Below are positions 1 to 7,905 of a DNA stretch of 41,495 bases, piece after piece. Below the pieces are notes generated by a model that saw nothing but the letters and a program-made list of their open reading frames with translations, was not told where the DNA came from and ran no database searches. The stretch is from Burkholderiales bacterium (GTDB lineage: Bacteria; Pseudomonadota; Gammaproteobacteria; Burkholderiales; Burkholderiaceae_C). The position numbers were made by a program, and so were the translations under genes. The stretch is from NCBI GenBank assembly GCA_947372225.1, contig CANBSV010000011.1, positions 1 to 41,495 of the forward strand, written 5' to 3'. Positions within the stretch are counted from its first letter, which is position 1. Every line of letters begins with the position of its first letter.

Positions 1-20
1 CAAGCTGTGGGGATTTTGCC

Positions 21-1499
21 ATGTTAGTGCAGGATCATGACCGCGCGGGCGGCTATTGGGGCGCGGTTTATGCCTTCTGCGCCGTCAAGGGATTGCAGGT
101 GGTGATCGACGGTCCGGTGGGCTGCGAAAACCTGCCGGTGACCTCGGTGCTGCACTACACCGACGCGCTCCCGCCACACGAGCTGCCCATCGTCGTCACA
201 GGACTGGCCGAAGAGCAACTCGGCCGCGAAGGCACCGAAGGTTCAATGCGCCGCGCTCACGCCGCGCTCGACCCGGATCTGCCGTCGGTGGTGGTCACCG
301 GATCCATCGCCGAGATGATCGGTGGCGGCGTCACCCCCTCAGGCACCAACATCCAGCGCTTCCTGCCGCGCACCATCGATGAAGACCAGTGGCAATGCGC
401 CAATCGCGCGATGTTCTGGCTGTGGAGTGAGTACGGCATGAAGAAGGTGCCGGCCCGCAAGCCATTCGTCGAGCGTCCAGCGGGCGAAAAGCCCCGCGTC
501 AACATCATCGGACCTTGCTACGGCACCTTCAACTGCCCCAGCGATCTGGCCGAGATTCGCCGCCTGGTGCAAGGCATTGGCGCTGAAGTGAACATGACCT
601 TTCCATTGGGCAGTCACTTGGCCGATGTGTCGCGTCTGGTCGAGGCCGACGTCAACATCTGCATGTACCGCGAGTTCGGTCGCATGCTTTGCGAGGCACT
701 CGACCGGCCTTACCTGCAAGCTCCGATCGGACTGCACAGCACGACCAAATTCCTGCGCAAGCTGGGCGAGATGCTGGGGCTCGATCCAGAGCCGTTCATC
801 GAGCGGGAGAAGCACACCACGATCAAGCCGATCTGGGACCTGTGGCGCTCGGTCACGCAAGACTTTTTCGGCACGGCCAGCTTTGCGGTGGTGGCCAATG
901 ACACCTACACGCGCGGCATCCGGCATTTCCTCGAAGACGAGATGGGGCTGCCCTGCAACTTCGCGATTTCCCGGCTGCCTGGGGCCAAAACCAACAACGA
1001 AGAAGTGCGAAAGCTGGTGGCCGAAAAGACGCCGTTGGTCATGTACGGCAGCTACAACGAACGCATCTACCTGGCCGAGTGCGGTGGCGGCTCGATGATG
1101 AAAGCCAGCTTCATCCCGGCGTCGTTCCCGTTGCCCATCATCAGGCGCCACACCGGCACACCGTTCATGGGTTACTCGGGGGCGACTTACATCATTCAGG
1201 AGTTCTGCAACGCGCTGTTCGATGCGTTGTTCCACATCCTGCCGCTGGGCACCGACCTCGACCGTATCGACGCCACGCCCGCGCGCCTCGAACCGCAGTC
1301 TTCGACCCCTTGGGATATGGACGCTCAGGAACTGCTCGACGAGATCGTGAGCAACGAGCCGGTGCTGGTGCAGATCTCCGCCGCCAAACGTTTGCGTGAC
1401 CGTGCCGAGCGCGATGCCCGAAAGGCGGGCGAGGAGCGGGTCACCGCCCAGCGCGTTTCCACCGCGCGTGACGCCATGCGCCAGGGAGAGCCGGCATGA
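21..1499 (+). CDS. bchZ: Chlorophyllide a reductase subunit Z
   Basis: BchZ pairs with BchY to form the catalytic part of chlorophyllide a reductase. With the iron protein BchX this nitrogenase-like enzyme reduces ring B of chlorophyllide a on the way to bacteriochlorophyll a. The protein is 492 residues, the usual BchZ length, and begins MLVQDHDRAGGYWGAVYAF, the typical BchZ start. Cys35 in the GPVGCENLP segment is the expected iron-sulfur cluster ligand. GGGGA lies seven bases before the ATG. Only 20 bases precede the gene, so bchY cannot be seen. The stop codon is overlapped by an ATG (ATGA) opening a 43-codon frame of unknown meaning. Placement directly before pufB is the normal superoperon order, and co-transcription with puf is likely. 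The family call is very secure. Confidence 0.97.
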   Translation: MLVQDHDRAGGYWGAVYAFCAVKGLQVVIDGPVGCENLPVTSVLHYTDALPPHELPIVVTGLAEEQLGREGTEGSMRRAHAALDPDLPSVVVTGSIAEMIGGGVTPSGTNIQRFLPRTIDEDQWQCANRAMFWLWSEYGMKKVPARKPFVERPAGEKPRVNIIGPCYGTFNCPSDLAEIRRLVQGIGAEVNMTFPLGSHLADVSRLVEADVNICMYREFGRMLCEALDRPYLQAPIGLHSTTKFLRKLGEMLGLDPEPFIEREKHTTIKPIWDLWRSVTQDFFGTASFAVVANDTYTRGIRHFLEDEMGLPCNFAISRLPGAKTNNEEVRKLVAEKTPLVMYGSYNERIYLAECGGGSMMKASFIPASFPLPIIRRHTGTPFMGYSGATYIIQEFCNALFDALFHILPLGTDLDRIDATPARLEPQSSTPWDMDAQELLDEIVSNEPVLVQISAAKRLRDRAERDARKAGEERVTAQRVSTARDAMRQGEPA

Positions 1500-1638
1500 A
1501 GCGCTGCGAGGCTTCCTCGAAAAGTATCCGTTCAGCTGGGCTGAACACACCGAATGTCGTGGCGCAGTGCTGCGGCTGCCTCGACCGCGCGGGCTCTGCG
1601 CGGTACCGGCCGAATGGCCGTCCTTGAGGAGTAATCCT
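1500..1638 (+). other. bchZ-pufB leader, no recognisable pufQ
   Basis: This 139-base leader occupies the place where Rhodobacter carries pufQ, but nothing PufQ-like is visible. A 43-codon frame (1496-1627) starts on the bchZ stop by an ATGA overlap. Its product is rich in Ser, Cys and Arg, has no membrane span and matches nothing I know. The RNA could fold into several hairpins: TTCAGC/GCTGAA (1531-1545), ACCGCGC/GCGCGGT (1584-1604) and CGGCC/GGCCG (1607-1620). GAGGAG at 1625-1630 is the pufB ribosome-binding site. The stretch may act as a structured leader; that is inference. Confidence 0.4.
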
Positions 1639-1785
1639 ATGGCTGAAAGAAAAGGCTCCATATCGGGCTTGTCCGATGAAGAGGCTCAGGAGTTTCACAA
1701 ATTCTGGGTGCAGGGAACGATCGGCTTTGTTGCTGTTGCCGTCGTAGCCCATTTTCTGGTTTGGGCATGGCGTCCCTGGCTCTAA
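1639..1785 (+). CDS. pufB: LH1 antenna beta polypeptide
   Basis: This is the beta subunit of the core light-harvesting ring LH1, a single-span inner-membrane peptide that binds bacteriochlorophyll a and surrounds the reaction centre. The 48-residue protein has the family pattern LSDEEAQEFHKFW followed by a hydrophobic span and AHFLVWAWRPWL. His38 is the expected axial ligand of the B870 bacteriochlorophyll and His20 is the other conserved histidine. The ATG at 1639 is preceded by GAGGAG with good spacing; a longer in-frame extension upstream lacks such a site. It is first of the puf genes and is followed, after 29 bases, by an unusual small gene rather than directly by pufA. Confidence 0.95.
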   Translation: MAERKGSISGLSDEEAQEFHKFWVQGTIGFVAVAVVAHFLVWAWRPWL

Positions 1786-1814
1786 TTCTCTAAATCCCGA
1801 ACAAGGGGAATGCT

Positions 1815-2039
1815 ATGGCTAATACAACAAACGGCTCTTTGCAGCAGATTCTCAAGAACGACTCCAAAGTTTACTTGGGTATCTTTGCAGTGAGTTTCTG
1901 TGTGTTTTTGCTGATCGCCATGCTTTCACAAGTCATGACGTTGCAATGGCGTTCCTGGTTGCCGGGAGCAGAGGCGGAGAAATCGTTGATTGGCGGCGTG
2001 AAAGGTGCGGTCTATACCTTCATGTCGAATTTAATTTAG
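1815..2039 (+). CDS. Unknown 74-residue single-span protein inside puf operon
   Basis: I do not recognise this gene. It lies between pufB and pufA, where the two LH1 genes normally adjoin. A strong ribosome-binding site (AAGGGGAA, 1803-1810) precedes the ATG, and its TAG stop is part of the pufA ribosome-binding site, so it is very probably translated with its neighbours. The protein has a polar N-terminus (residues 1-18), one membrane span (about 19-41), the motif QWRSWLPG (44-51) and a short amphipathic C-terminal segment. It has no histidine. The QWRSWLPG motif resembles the end of PufB (AWRPWL). Aligning the two WR pairs puts Gln39 where PufB has its pigment ligand His38. It may be a diverged beta-like or PufX-like non-pigment subunit of the RC-LH1 complex; this role is inference. 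Confidence 0.85.
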   Translation: MANTTNGSLQQILKNDSKVYLGIFAVSFCVFLLIAMLSQVMTLQWRSWLPGAEAEKSLIGGVKGAVYTFMSNLI

Positions 2040-2049
2040 GAGATTGACC

Positions 2050-2256
2050 ATGTGGAGAATTTGGCGTCTGTTCGATCCGCTTCGTGCGATGGTCGTGCAA
2101 GGTGTTTTCCTGTTTGGTTTGGCAGCCATGATTCACCTCATCCTGCTGAGCACGACGACCTACAACTGGTTCGACGGCGTGAATGCTCGCGCAAAGATCG
2201 ACCAGAACAAGGCGTTGCCAGCTGCGGTAGCTTCACCAGCCACAGCGACGAAGTAA
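2050..2256 (+). CDS. pufA: LH1 antenna alpha polypeptide
   Basis: This is the alpha subunit of the core antenna LH1. The 68-residue protein starts MWRIWRLFDPLRAMVVQG, the classic alpha N-terminus, and continues with a single membrane span. His29 in AAMIHLILLS is the axial ligand of bacteriochlorophyll, and YNWFDG follows the span. An Ala/Pro-rich tail (about 55-68) extends beyond the shortest alpha peptides. The ATG at 2050 is preferred over an in-frame TTG at 2044 because the TAGGAGA ribosome-binding site is correctly spaced from it and MWRIW is the family start. The binding site overlaps the stop of the preceding small gene, which suggests coupled translation. Confidence 0.95.
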   Translation: MWRIWRLFDPLRAMVVQGVFLFGLAAMIHLILLSTTTYNWFDGVNARAKIDQNKALPAAVASPATATK

Positions 2257-2257
2257 C

Positions 2258-2354
2258 AGCGCGGGGTTCCGACCCTGCGCTCAGCGGGGTCCGGGCTGAT
2301 GCCCGGTCTCCCGCAACCCAGAATTTCAAGAAACTGGCGGTGCCCTGCCGCCAG
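2258..2354 (+). promoter_or_regulatory. Three mRNA hairpins between pufA and pufL
   Basis: Three stem-loops lie one after another. The first (2258-2281) begins two bases after the pufA stop: a 10-pair stem with one G-U pair and a TCCG loop. The second (2291-2306) is CCGGGC, TGAT, GCCCGG. The third (2334-2354) is CTGGCGG, a seven-base loop, CCGCCAG. No T-run follows, so these are unlikely to be simple terminators. In Rhodobacter, hairpins at this place protect the pufBA part of the mRNA from 3' decay and keep antenna transcripts in excess over reaction-centre transcripts. The same job is likely here, by position and structure. Confidence 0.75.
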
Positions 2355-2373
2355 AGATGACGAGGAGTAGCCG

Positions 2374-3198
2374 ATGGCCACGCTCAGTTTTGAAAGAAAA
2401 TACCGCGTTCGCGGCGGAACCCTGGTCGGGGGTGATTTGTTCGACTTTTGGGTGGGCCCGTTCTACGTCGGATTTTTCGGAGTCACCACGATATTCTTCG
2501 CCGCATTGGGTACGGCCATGATTCTCTGGGGTGCCAGCCTCGGAAACACGTGGAACGTATGGCAGATCAGTATCGCTCCCCCAGACATCAAATATGGTCT
2601 CGGATTTGCTCCGTTGCGTGACGGCGGCTTGTGGCAGGTGATTACCGTTTGCGCGTTGGGCGCGTTCGGAAGCTGGGCACTGCGTGAGGTAGAAATCTGC
2701 CGAAAACTCGGAATGGGCTTGCATGTCCCGTTCGCGTACTGCGTTGCGGTATTTGCATATTTCACTCTGGTCGTGATTCGTCCCGTTTTGATGGGCGCTT
2801 GGGCTCATGGGTTTCCTTATGGGATCTTGAGCCACCTCGACTGGGTGTCCAACACGGGATACCAATACCTCCACTTTCACTACAACCCGGCCCACATGCT
2901 GGCCGTGAGTTTCTTCTTCACTACCACTTTCGCCCTGTCGCTGCATGGAGCGCTGGTGCTGTCTTCGACGAACCCGGCCAAGGGCCAGACCGTTCGATCT
3001 CCTGAGCACGAAGACACGTTCTTCCGCGACATCATCGGCTACTCCATCGGAACACTGGGCATCCACCGGCTGGGTCTTTTCCTGGCGTTGTCGGCAGTGT
3101 TCTGGAGCGCCGTGTGCATCGTGATCAGCGGACCGTTCTGGACGCGCGGCTGGCCCGAGTGGTGGGGCTGGTGGCTGAACCTTCCGATCTGGTCGTGA
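2374..3198 (+). CDS. pufL: Photosynthetic reaction centre L subunit
   Basis: PufL is one of the two membrane core subunits of the type II reaction centre and carries the electron-transfer branch used in photochemistry. The protein has 274 residues and five membrane spans. Expected ligands are all present, shifted by one from Rhodobacter numbering: His154 and His174 (bacteriochlorophylls), His191 and His231 (non-haem iron), and Glu105 near the active bacteriopheophytin. Glu213, Asp214 and Ser224 match the QB proton-path residues. GAGGAG precedes the ATG. It follows the intercistronic hairpins and precedes pufM by 27 bases. The call is secure. Confidence 0.98.
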   Translation: MATLSFERKYRVRGGTLVGGDLFDFWVGPFYVGFFGVTTIFFAALGTAMILWGASLGNTWNVWQISIAPPDIKYGLGFAPLRDGGLWQVITVCALGAFGSWALREVEICRKLGMGLHVPFAYCVAVFAYFTLVVIRPVLMGAWAHGFPYGILSHLDWVSNTGYQYLHFHYNPAHMLAVSFFFTTTFALSLHGALVLSSTNPAKGQTVRSPEHEDTFFRDIIGYSIGTLGIHRLGLFLALSAVFWSAVCIVISGPFWTRGWPEWWGWWLNLPIWS

Positions 3199-3225
3199 AC
3201 CGGTTGAGGCTCAAGGAGACAACGA

Positions 3226-4203
3226 ATGTTTGAATATCAGAACCTCTTCACCACCGTGCAGGCGGTGGGACCGATCCACCACGGCGTCGAACTCGGTGAA
3301 GGCAACAGCCCTCGCACCGGCGAGCCCAAGCTCTTCTCTTTGCTCGGATGGATCGGCAATGCCCAACTGGGTCCGATCTATCTCGGTGGTTTGGGCCTGG
3401 CCTCCATCATTTGCGGGATGTTGTCCTTCAACATCATCGGCTTCAACATGCTGGCTCAAGTGAACTGGGATCCGATTCAGTTCGTGCGTCAGTTGTTCTG
3501 GCTGGCGCTGGAGCCGCCCGCACCACAGAACGGGCTGCACTTTCCTCCGATGAATCAGGGCGGCTGGTGGATGTTTGCCGGCGCACTGCTCACGACATCG
3601 ATGTTCTTGTGGTTTGCCCGCACCTATCGCCGTGCTCGCGAACTCGGCATGGGTACCCACATTGCGTGGGCCTTCCTCTCGGCGATCTGGTTGTTTCTGG
3701 TGCTGGGGTTCATTCGCCCGTTGCTCATGGGCAGTTGGGGCGAGGCCGTGCCGTTTGGCATCTTCCCCCACCTGGACTGGACGGCAGCGTTCTCGATCCG
3801 CTACGGCAACCTGTTCTACAACCCGTTCCACATGCTTTCGATCGCCTTCCTGTACGGCTCGGCGCTGCTGTTTGCGATGCACGGGGCGACGATTCTGGCG
3901 GTGAGTCGCTTCGGCGGTGAGCGCGAAATCGAACAGATCACCGATCGTGGAACGGCTTCGGAACGTGCAGCGCTGTTCTGGCGCTGGACCATGGGCTTCA
4001 ACGCCACGATGGAATCAATCCACCGCTGGGCTTGGTGGTTCGCGGTGCTGACCCCACTGACCGGTGGCATCGGCATCCTGCTGACGGGCACCGTGGTGGA
4101 CAACTGGTACCTGTGGGCGGTCAAGCACCACGTGGCACCGATGTACCCGGCGGTGTGGACGCCACCCATCGACCCCGCATTGCTCCAGGGAGCCAAGCCA
4201 TGA
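3226..4203 (+). CDS. pufM: Photosynthetic reaction centre M subunit
   Basis: PufM pairs with PufL to hold the special-pair bacteriochlorophylls, quinone QA and the non-haem iron. At 325 residues it has the normal length. Key residues fall at the same numbers as in Rhodobacter: His182 and His202 (bacteriochlorophylls), His219, Glu234 and His266 (iron), and Tyr210 near the special pair. The C-terminus extends past the last span, as in species that use a bound cytochrome subunit. AAGGAG precedes the ATG. The TGA overlaps the pufC start as ATGA, so translation of the two is probably coupled. Confidence 0.98.
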   Translation: MFEYQNLFTTVQAVGPIHHGVELGEGNSPRTGEPKLFSLLGWIGNAQLGPIYLGGLGLASIICGMLSFNIIGFNMLAQVNWDPIQFVRQLFWLALEPPAPQNGLHFPPMNQGGWWMFAGALLTTSMFLWFARTYRRARELGMGTHIAWAFLSAIWLFLVLGFIRPLLMGSWGEAVPFGIFPHLDWTAAFSIRYGNLFYNPFHMLSIAFLYGSALLFAMHGATILAVSRFGGEREIEQITDRGTASERAALFWRWTMGFNATMESIHRWAWWFAVLTPLTGGIGILLTGTVVDNWYLWAVKHHVAPMYPAVWTPPIDPALLQGAKP

Positions 4204-5300
4204 GCTTCACTCAAAGAAATGTCCTGACCTGGCTGGTGTTGGCGGCAGCCACTTTGCTGGCAGGCTGCGAACGTCCCCCCATCGAAGCCGTGCAGCACGG
4301 CTTTCGGGGAACCGGCATGGTGCAGGTCTACAACCCGCGCATCGTGGCAGATTCCATTCCGCTGAATGCGTTGCCCGATGCTGTTCCTGCAGCGGCACCC
4401 GGCGGACCGGCAGCGTCACTGGTGTTCCAGAACGTGCAGGTGCTTGGGGAGTTGTCGGTGGGGGAGTTCTCTCGCACGATGGTCGCCATGGCGTCCTGGG
4501 TGGCGCCGGAGCAGGGCTGTACCTACTGCCACAACGCGCAGAACTTCGCTTCGGACGAGAAGTACACCAAGGTCGTGGCTCGCAAGATGCTGCAGATGAC
4601 GCACAAGATCAATGCCGACTACAAGTCTCACGTGGCTGAGACCGGCGTGACCTGCTACACCTGCCACCGGGGCAACAACATCCCGAAGAACGTGTGGTTC
4701 ACGGCCAAGCCGGAAGCTCGGTCTGATGGGTTGATCGGTGACCGGGCGGGCCAGAACACGGTGTCGGTGGCCGGTGCCTACTCATCGCTTCCGGAAGATC
4801 CGTTCACGCCTTATCTGTTGGAAGCCAAGGACATACGCATCATTGGCGGAACAGCCTTGCCTACGGGCAACCGGCACTCCATCAAGCAAGCGGAGTGGAC
4901 CTACAGCTTGATGTCTCACATGTCGACATCGTTGGGCGTGAACTGCACCTACTGTCACAACAGCCGTTCGTTTGCTTCGTGGGAAACCAGCCCGCCTCAG
5001 CGCGCAACGGCTTGGTACGGCATCCGCATGGTCCGCGATCTCAACAACGACTACATGACGCCTTTGACCAGCGTGTTCCCTGCCCATCGACTCGGCCCGA
5101 CCGGCGATGTCGGCAAGGCAAATTGCCTGACGTGCCACCAGGGTGCTTACAAGCCGTTGTATGGCAAGAGCATGGTCAAGGACTACCCGGGCATGCAGGC
5201 AGCTGTGCCTCCTGTGGCCGCATCGGCTCCCGAGGTGGTTGCCATGGAAACGACACCGCCAGTCGCGATGGCTCCGGCGATGAAAGTCGCAGCGAAGTAA
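4200..5300 (+). CDS. pufC: Reaction-centre tetraheme cytochrome c subunit
   Basis: PufC sits on the periplasmic face of the reaction centre and re-reduces the photo-oxidised special pair. The protein has 366 residues. It begins with a lipoprotein signal ending LLAGC, so Cys23 is the likely lipidated residue. Four CXXCH haem-binding motifs begin at Cys107 (CTYCH), Cys152 (CYTCH), Cys249 (CTYCH) and Cys309 (CLTCH), and methionine-rich helices before them can supply axial ligands. The C-terminal tail is rich in Ala, Pro and Val. The start overlaps pufM by four bases. It is the last gene of the operon and ends just before a strong terminator. Confidence 0.97.
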   Translation: MSFTQRNVLTWLVLAAATLLAGCERPPIEAVQHGFRGTGMVQVYNPRIVADSIPLNALPDAVPAAAPGGPAASLVFQNVQVLGELSVGEFSRTMVAMASWVAPEQGCTYCHNAQNFASDEKYTKVVARKMLQMTHKINADYKSHVAETGVTCYTCHRGNNIPKNVWFTAKPEARSDGLIGDRAGQNTVSVAGAYSSLPEDPFTPYLLEAKDIRIIGGTALPTGNRHSIKQAEWTYSLMSHMSTSLGVNCTYCHNSRSFASWETSPPQRATAWYGIRMVRDLNNDYMTPLTSVFPAHRLGPTGDVGKANCLTCHQGAYKPLYGKSMVKDYPGMQAAVPPVAASAPEVVAMETTPPVAMAPAMKVAAK

Positions 5301-5320
5301 TTTGCGGTAGGAGTCCAATG

Positions 5321-5346
5321 CAAAGGCGGCCTTCGGGCCGCCTTTG
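5321..5346. terminator. Bidirectional terminator between pufC and copA
   Basis: An 11-pair perfect stem, CAAAGGCGGCC with its complement, closes on a TTCG loop. A-rich and T-rich edges on both sides let it work on both strands. It lies 20 bases after the pufC stop and directly against the end of the convergent copper ATPase gene, so it probably ends both transcripts. Confidence 0.9.
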
Positions 5347-7560
5347 TCATGGGCGAGCGGCTTTGCTTGAACGCCACCGACGCAGCAGCAGCGCATTGCC
5401 TACCACGCTGACACTGCTCAGCGCCATCGCCGCGCCCGCGATAACGGGATTGAGCAGGCCCAAAGCCGCCAATGGCATCCCGATGACGTTGTAGATGAAC
5501 GCCCAGAACAACCCACGCCACACAGTCGTTGAGGTGCGGCGCGAGATGTCCAGCGCATCAGCCACCAGGTTCAATTCGCCCCGCATCAAAGTGATCCCCG
5601 CAGTTTCCATGGCGACATCGGTGCCTGTGGCCATGGCGATTCCAACATCGGCAGCGGCCAAAGCGGGCGCGTCGTTGATTCCATCGCCCACCATCGCCAC
5701 CACCCGGCCTTGGGATCGCAGTTGCTGCACCAGGGTCGACTTGTCGCCCGGCAATACCTCGGCTGTGAATGACTCGATGCCCAACTCTCGAGCAACGGCC
5801 GATGCGCTGCCGGAGTTGTCGCCCGTGAGCATCACGACCCGTATCCCCAGGGCCTTCAGGCGGGAGATGGCCTTGGCCGCACCGTCCTTGACCTGATCTC
5901 CGAATGCCAGCAAGCCCAGCACGCGCGCGCCACCTGCTTCACCGTCGAGCAGCCACGACACGGTGCGCCCATCCGCTTCAAGTGCCAGCGCGACCTGGCC
6001 AAGCGCTCCGGGGTCCGCGCCTGATTCACGCATCCACCGCGAGCTGCCCATCGACAGCGGTGTGCCATTCACCTGGCCGCAGACACCGCGTCCGGGCAGC
6101 GCCCGCACAGCGCTGACCGGGAGGAGTTCAAGGCCGCGTCCGCGGGCCGACTCCATCACGGCACGCGCCAGCGGATGGTCGCTGCCTTGCTGCAGCGATG
6201 CGGCAAGCCGCAACATTTCGAGGCTCTCGGCTGCGCCGGTGGCCCTGAAGTCAACCAGGGTAGGGCGCCCGAGCGTCAAGGTGCCAGTCTTGTCGAACAC
6301 GACGGTGTCCACCCGGTGGGCGATCTCCAGGGCCAGCGCGTCCTTGATCAAGATCCCGTGACGCGCTGACACGCCGGTGCCCACCATGATGGCCGTGGGA
6401 GTCGCCAGGCCAAGGGCGCACGGGCATGCGATCACGAGGACCGCCACGGCGTTCACGATGGCTCGCTCCCAGTCGCCCGACCATGCGATCCAGGCCACAA
6501 CGGTCAGAACAGCCGCGGCCAACACGACTGGCACGAACACTTCGCTCACCCGATCAACCGTGCGCTGTATCGGTGCTTTGGCGGCTTGCGCAGACTCGAC
6601 AAGCCGCACGATGCGCGCAAGCGTGGTTTCAGCTCCGATCGCCGTCGTTTCGACCGTCAGCACGCCATCGCCATTGACCGCGCCGGCCGTGACGCGATCG
6701 CCTGAGTGTTTCGGCACCGGCAGGCTTTCGCCGGTGATCAACGATTCGTCCACGTCACTCGTCCCGTCGACGACGCGGCCGTCAACTGCCACGCGTTCGC
6801 CGGGATGAACCCGAACAAGATCCCCAACGATCAGGCTGCCGATCGGTACTTGCTGCTCCTTGCCCTCGCGCAGGCGGTGCGCGGTTGCCGGGCGAAGTGC
6901 ATTGAGCGCACGGATCGCCTCCGTGGTTTGCCGTCTGGCACGCCCCTCGAGCCATTTGCCCAGGCGGACCAGCGTGATCACCGTGGCTGAGGCTTCGAAA
7001 TAGAGGTGTTGCGACCCGTGATTTGCATGCTTAAAAAGCAGGTAAACCGACAGGCCGTAAGCGGCGGAGGTTCCGAGCGCGACGAGCAGGTCCATGTTGC
7101 CGCTGCGCGCGCGCAGCGCCTTGAAGGCGTCGCGATAGAAGCGCGCGCCGAGTCCGAACTGGACCGGCGTGGCCAGCGCCCACTGAACCCAACCATCCGG
7201 CATCCAATGAATGCCCAGGCCAGACAGCAGCATCGGTGCCAACAGCGGGACGGTGAGTACCACGCCGGCCAAGAGGATCCACGGCTCGGGGATGCGATTT
7301 GGGTTGGGCAAGGCCGTCTCGATGGCATCGGAAACGGTGTACCCCGCCTTCTCTACGGCTTGGACCAACGACGCGCGTGGCACCGTGATCAGGCTGTGAA
7401 CACTGGCGCGCTCGGTGACCAGATTGACCTCGGCCAACGACACGCCGGGCACCTTCAGCAACGCTTTCTCCACCCTGGAGGAGCAGGAAGCGCAGGTCAT
7501 GCCTTCCACTTTCAGAGTGATCTCGTGCAGCGGACTGGACATGTTCGGGTGGGCCATCAT
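5347..7560 (-). CDS. copA: Copper-exporting P-type ATPase
   Basis: This is a P1B-type heavy-metal ATPase, most likely exporting Cu(I) across the inner membrane. From the chosen ATG it has about 737 residues. One N-terminal HMA domain carries GMTCASC, followed by membrane spans, the actuator motif TGES, the intramembrane metal site CPC, the phosphorylation site DKTGTLT, an HP motif (DHPLA) and GDGINDAPAL. CPC in this context points to copper or silver. The start is uncertain: ATG pairs at 7560/7557, an ATG at 7542 and a longer start at 7599 are possible and none has a good ribosome-binding site. It is divergent from a copper chaperone gene, with a CueR-like repeat between them. A copper ATPase beside photosynthesis genes fits the sensitivity of porphyrin synthesis to copper; that link is inference. 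Confidence 0.93.
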   Translation of the reverse strand: MMAHPNMSSPLHEITLKVEGMTCASCSSRVEKALLKVPGVSLAEVNLVTERASVHSLITVPRASLVQAVEKAGYTVSDAIETALPNPNRIPEPWILLAGVVLTVPLLAPMLLSGLGIHWMPDGWVQWALATPVQFGLGARFYRDAFKALRARSGNMDLLVALGTSAAYGLSVYLLFKHANHGSQHLYFEASATVITLVRLGKWLEGRARRQTTEAIRALNALRPATAHRLREGKEQQVPIGSLIVGDLVRVHPGERVAVDGRVVDGTSDVDESLITGESLPVPKHSGDRVTAGAVNGDGVLTVETTAIGAETTLARIVRLVESAQAAKAPIQRTVDRVSEVFVPVVLAAAVLTVVAWIAWSGDWERAIVNAVAVLVIACPCALGLATPTAIMVGTGVSARHGILIKDALALEIAHRVDTVVFDKTGTLTLGRPTLVDFRATGAAESLEMLRLAASLQQGSDHPLARAVMESARGRGLELLPVSAVRALPGRGVCGQVNGTPLSMGSSRWMRESGADPGALGQVALALEADGRTVSWLLDGEAGGARVLGLLAFGDQVKDGAAKAISRLKALGIRVVMLTGDNSGSASAVARELGIESFTAEVLPGDKSTLVQQLRSQGRVVAMVGDGINDAPALAAADVGIAMATGTDVAMETAGITLMRGELNLVADALDISRRTSTTVWRGLFWAFIYNVIGMPLAALGLLNPVIAGAAMALSSVSVVGNALLLRRWRSSKAARP

Positions 7561-7627
7561 GGTTGGGAGGGTACGCCGGGAATGGCAGCCCAACGTCATT
7601 GATGTGGATCGAGCCTGATCGCGGTCA

Positions 7628-7647
7628 ACCTCCCATCTTTAGGAGGT
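7628..7647. promoter_or_regulatory. CueR/MerR-like inverted repeat in copA-copZ gap
   Basis: The inverted repeat ACCTCC, eight bases, GGAGGT lies between the divergent copper ATPase and copper chaperone genes. Its layout is close to that of CueR/HmrR operators, where the dyad fills the long spacer of the promoter. The flanks (GTCA before, GTGAC after) extend the symmetry imperfectly. I could not place convincing -35 and -10 boxes at the expected 19-base spacing on either strand, and no merR-type gene is visible nearby. Copper-responsive control is therefore inference from position and shape. Confidence 0.5.
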
Positions 7648-7692
7648 GACGCCTGCCGTATGCTCCCGCGGATCCACACTGAGGCGGCTCCA

Positions 7693-7905
7693 ATGATTGT
7701 TTTCAACGTCAATGACATGACTTGCAACCACTGCAGCGGCGCGATCACGCGGGCCGTGTTGTCCGTCGATCCTGCGGCCACGGTTCGCATCGACCTCTCG
7801 TCGCATCGTGTGGAGGTTCAGTCGGCTGCTGTTGACGCTGCCGGATTGGCGGCGGTCATTGCCGATGCCGGCTACACGCCCACGTTGGCGTCGGCCTCCG
7901 CCTGA
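7693..7905 (+). CDS. copZ: Small HMA-domain copper chaperone
   Basis: The 70-residue protein is a single heavy-metal-associated domain. The metal site is MTCNHCSGAI near the N-terminus, preceded by a beta strand (IVFNVND), and the pattern VRIDLSSHRVEV and ADAGYTP completes the ferredoxin-like fold. Such proteins carry Cu(I) in the cytosol and hand it to the HMA domain of CopA or to regulators. GAGG lies eight bases before the ATG at 7693; an in-frame ATG at 7660 is less likely. The final TGA overlaps the next gene's ATG by one base (TGATG), so it is probably co-translated with an MscS-type channel gene. Confidence 0.9.
   Translation: MIVFNVNDMTCNHCSGAITRAVLSVDPAATVRIDLSSHRVEVQSAAVDAAGLAAVIADAGYTPTLASASA

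Noticed and set aside
1496..1627. The 43-codon frame after bchZ as pufQ.
   Set aside because: PufQ is a longer protein with a membrane span; this product has none and shows no resemblance.
1815..2039. The small gene between pufB and pufA as an ordinary second antenna alpha or beta gene.
   Set aside because: It has no histidine, so it lacks the bacteriochlorophyll ligand that defines both antenna families.
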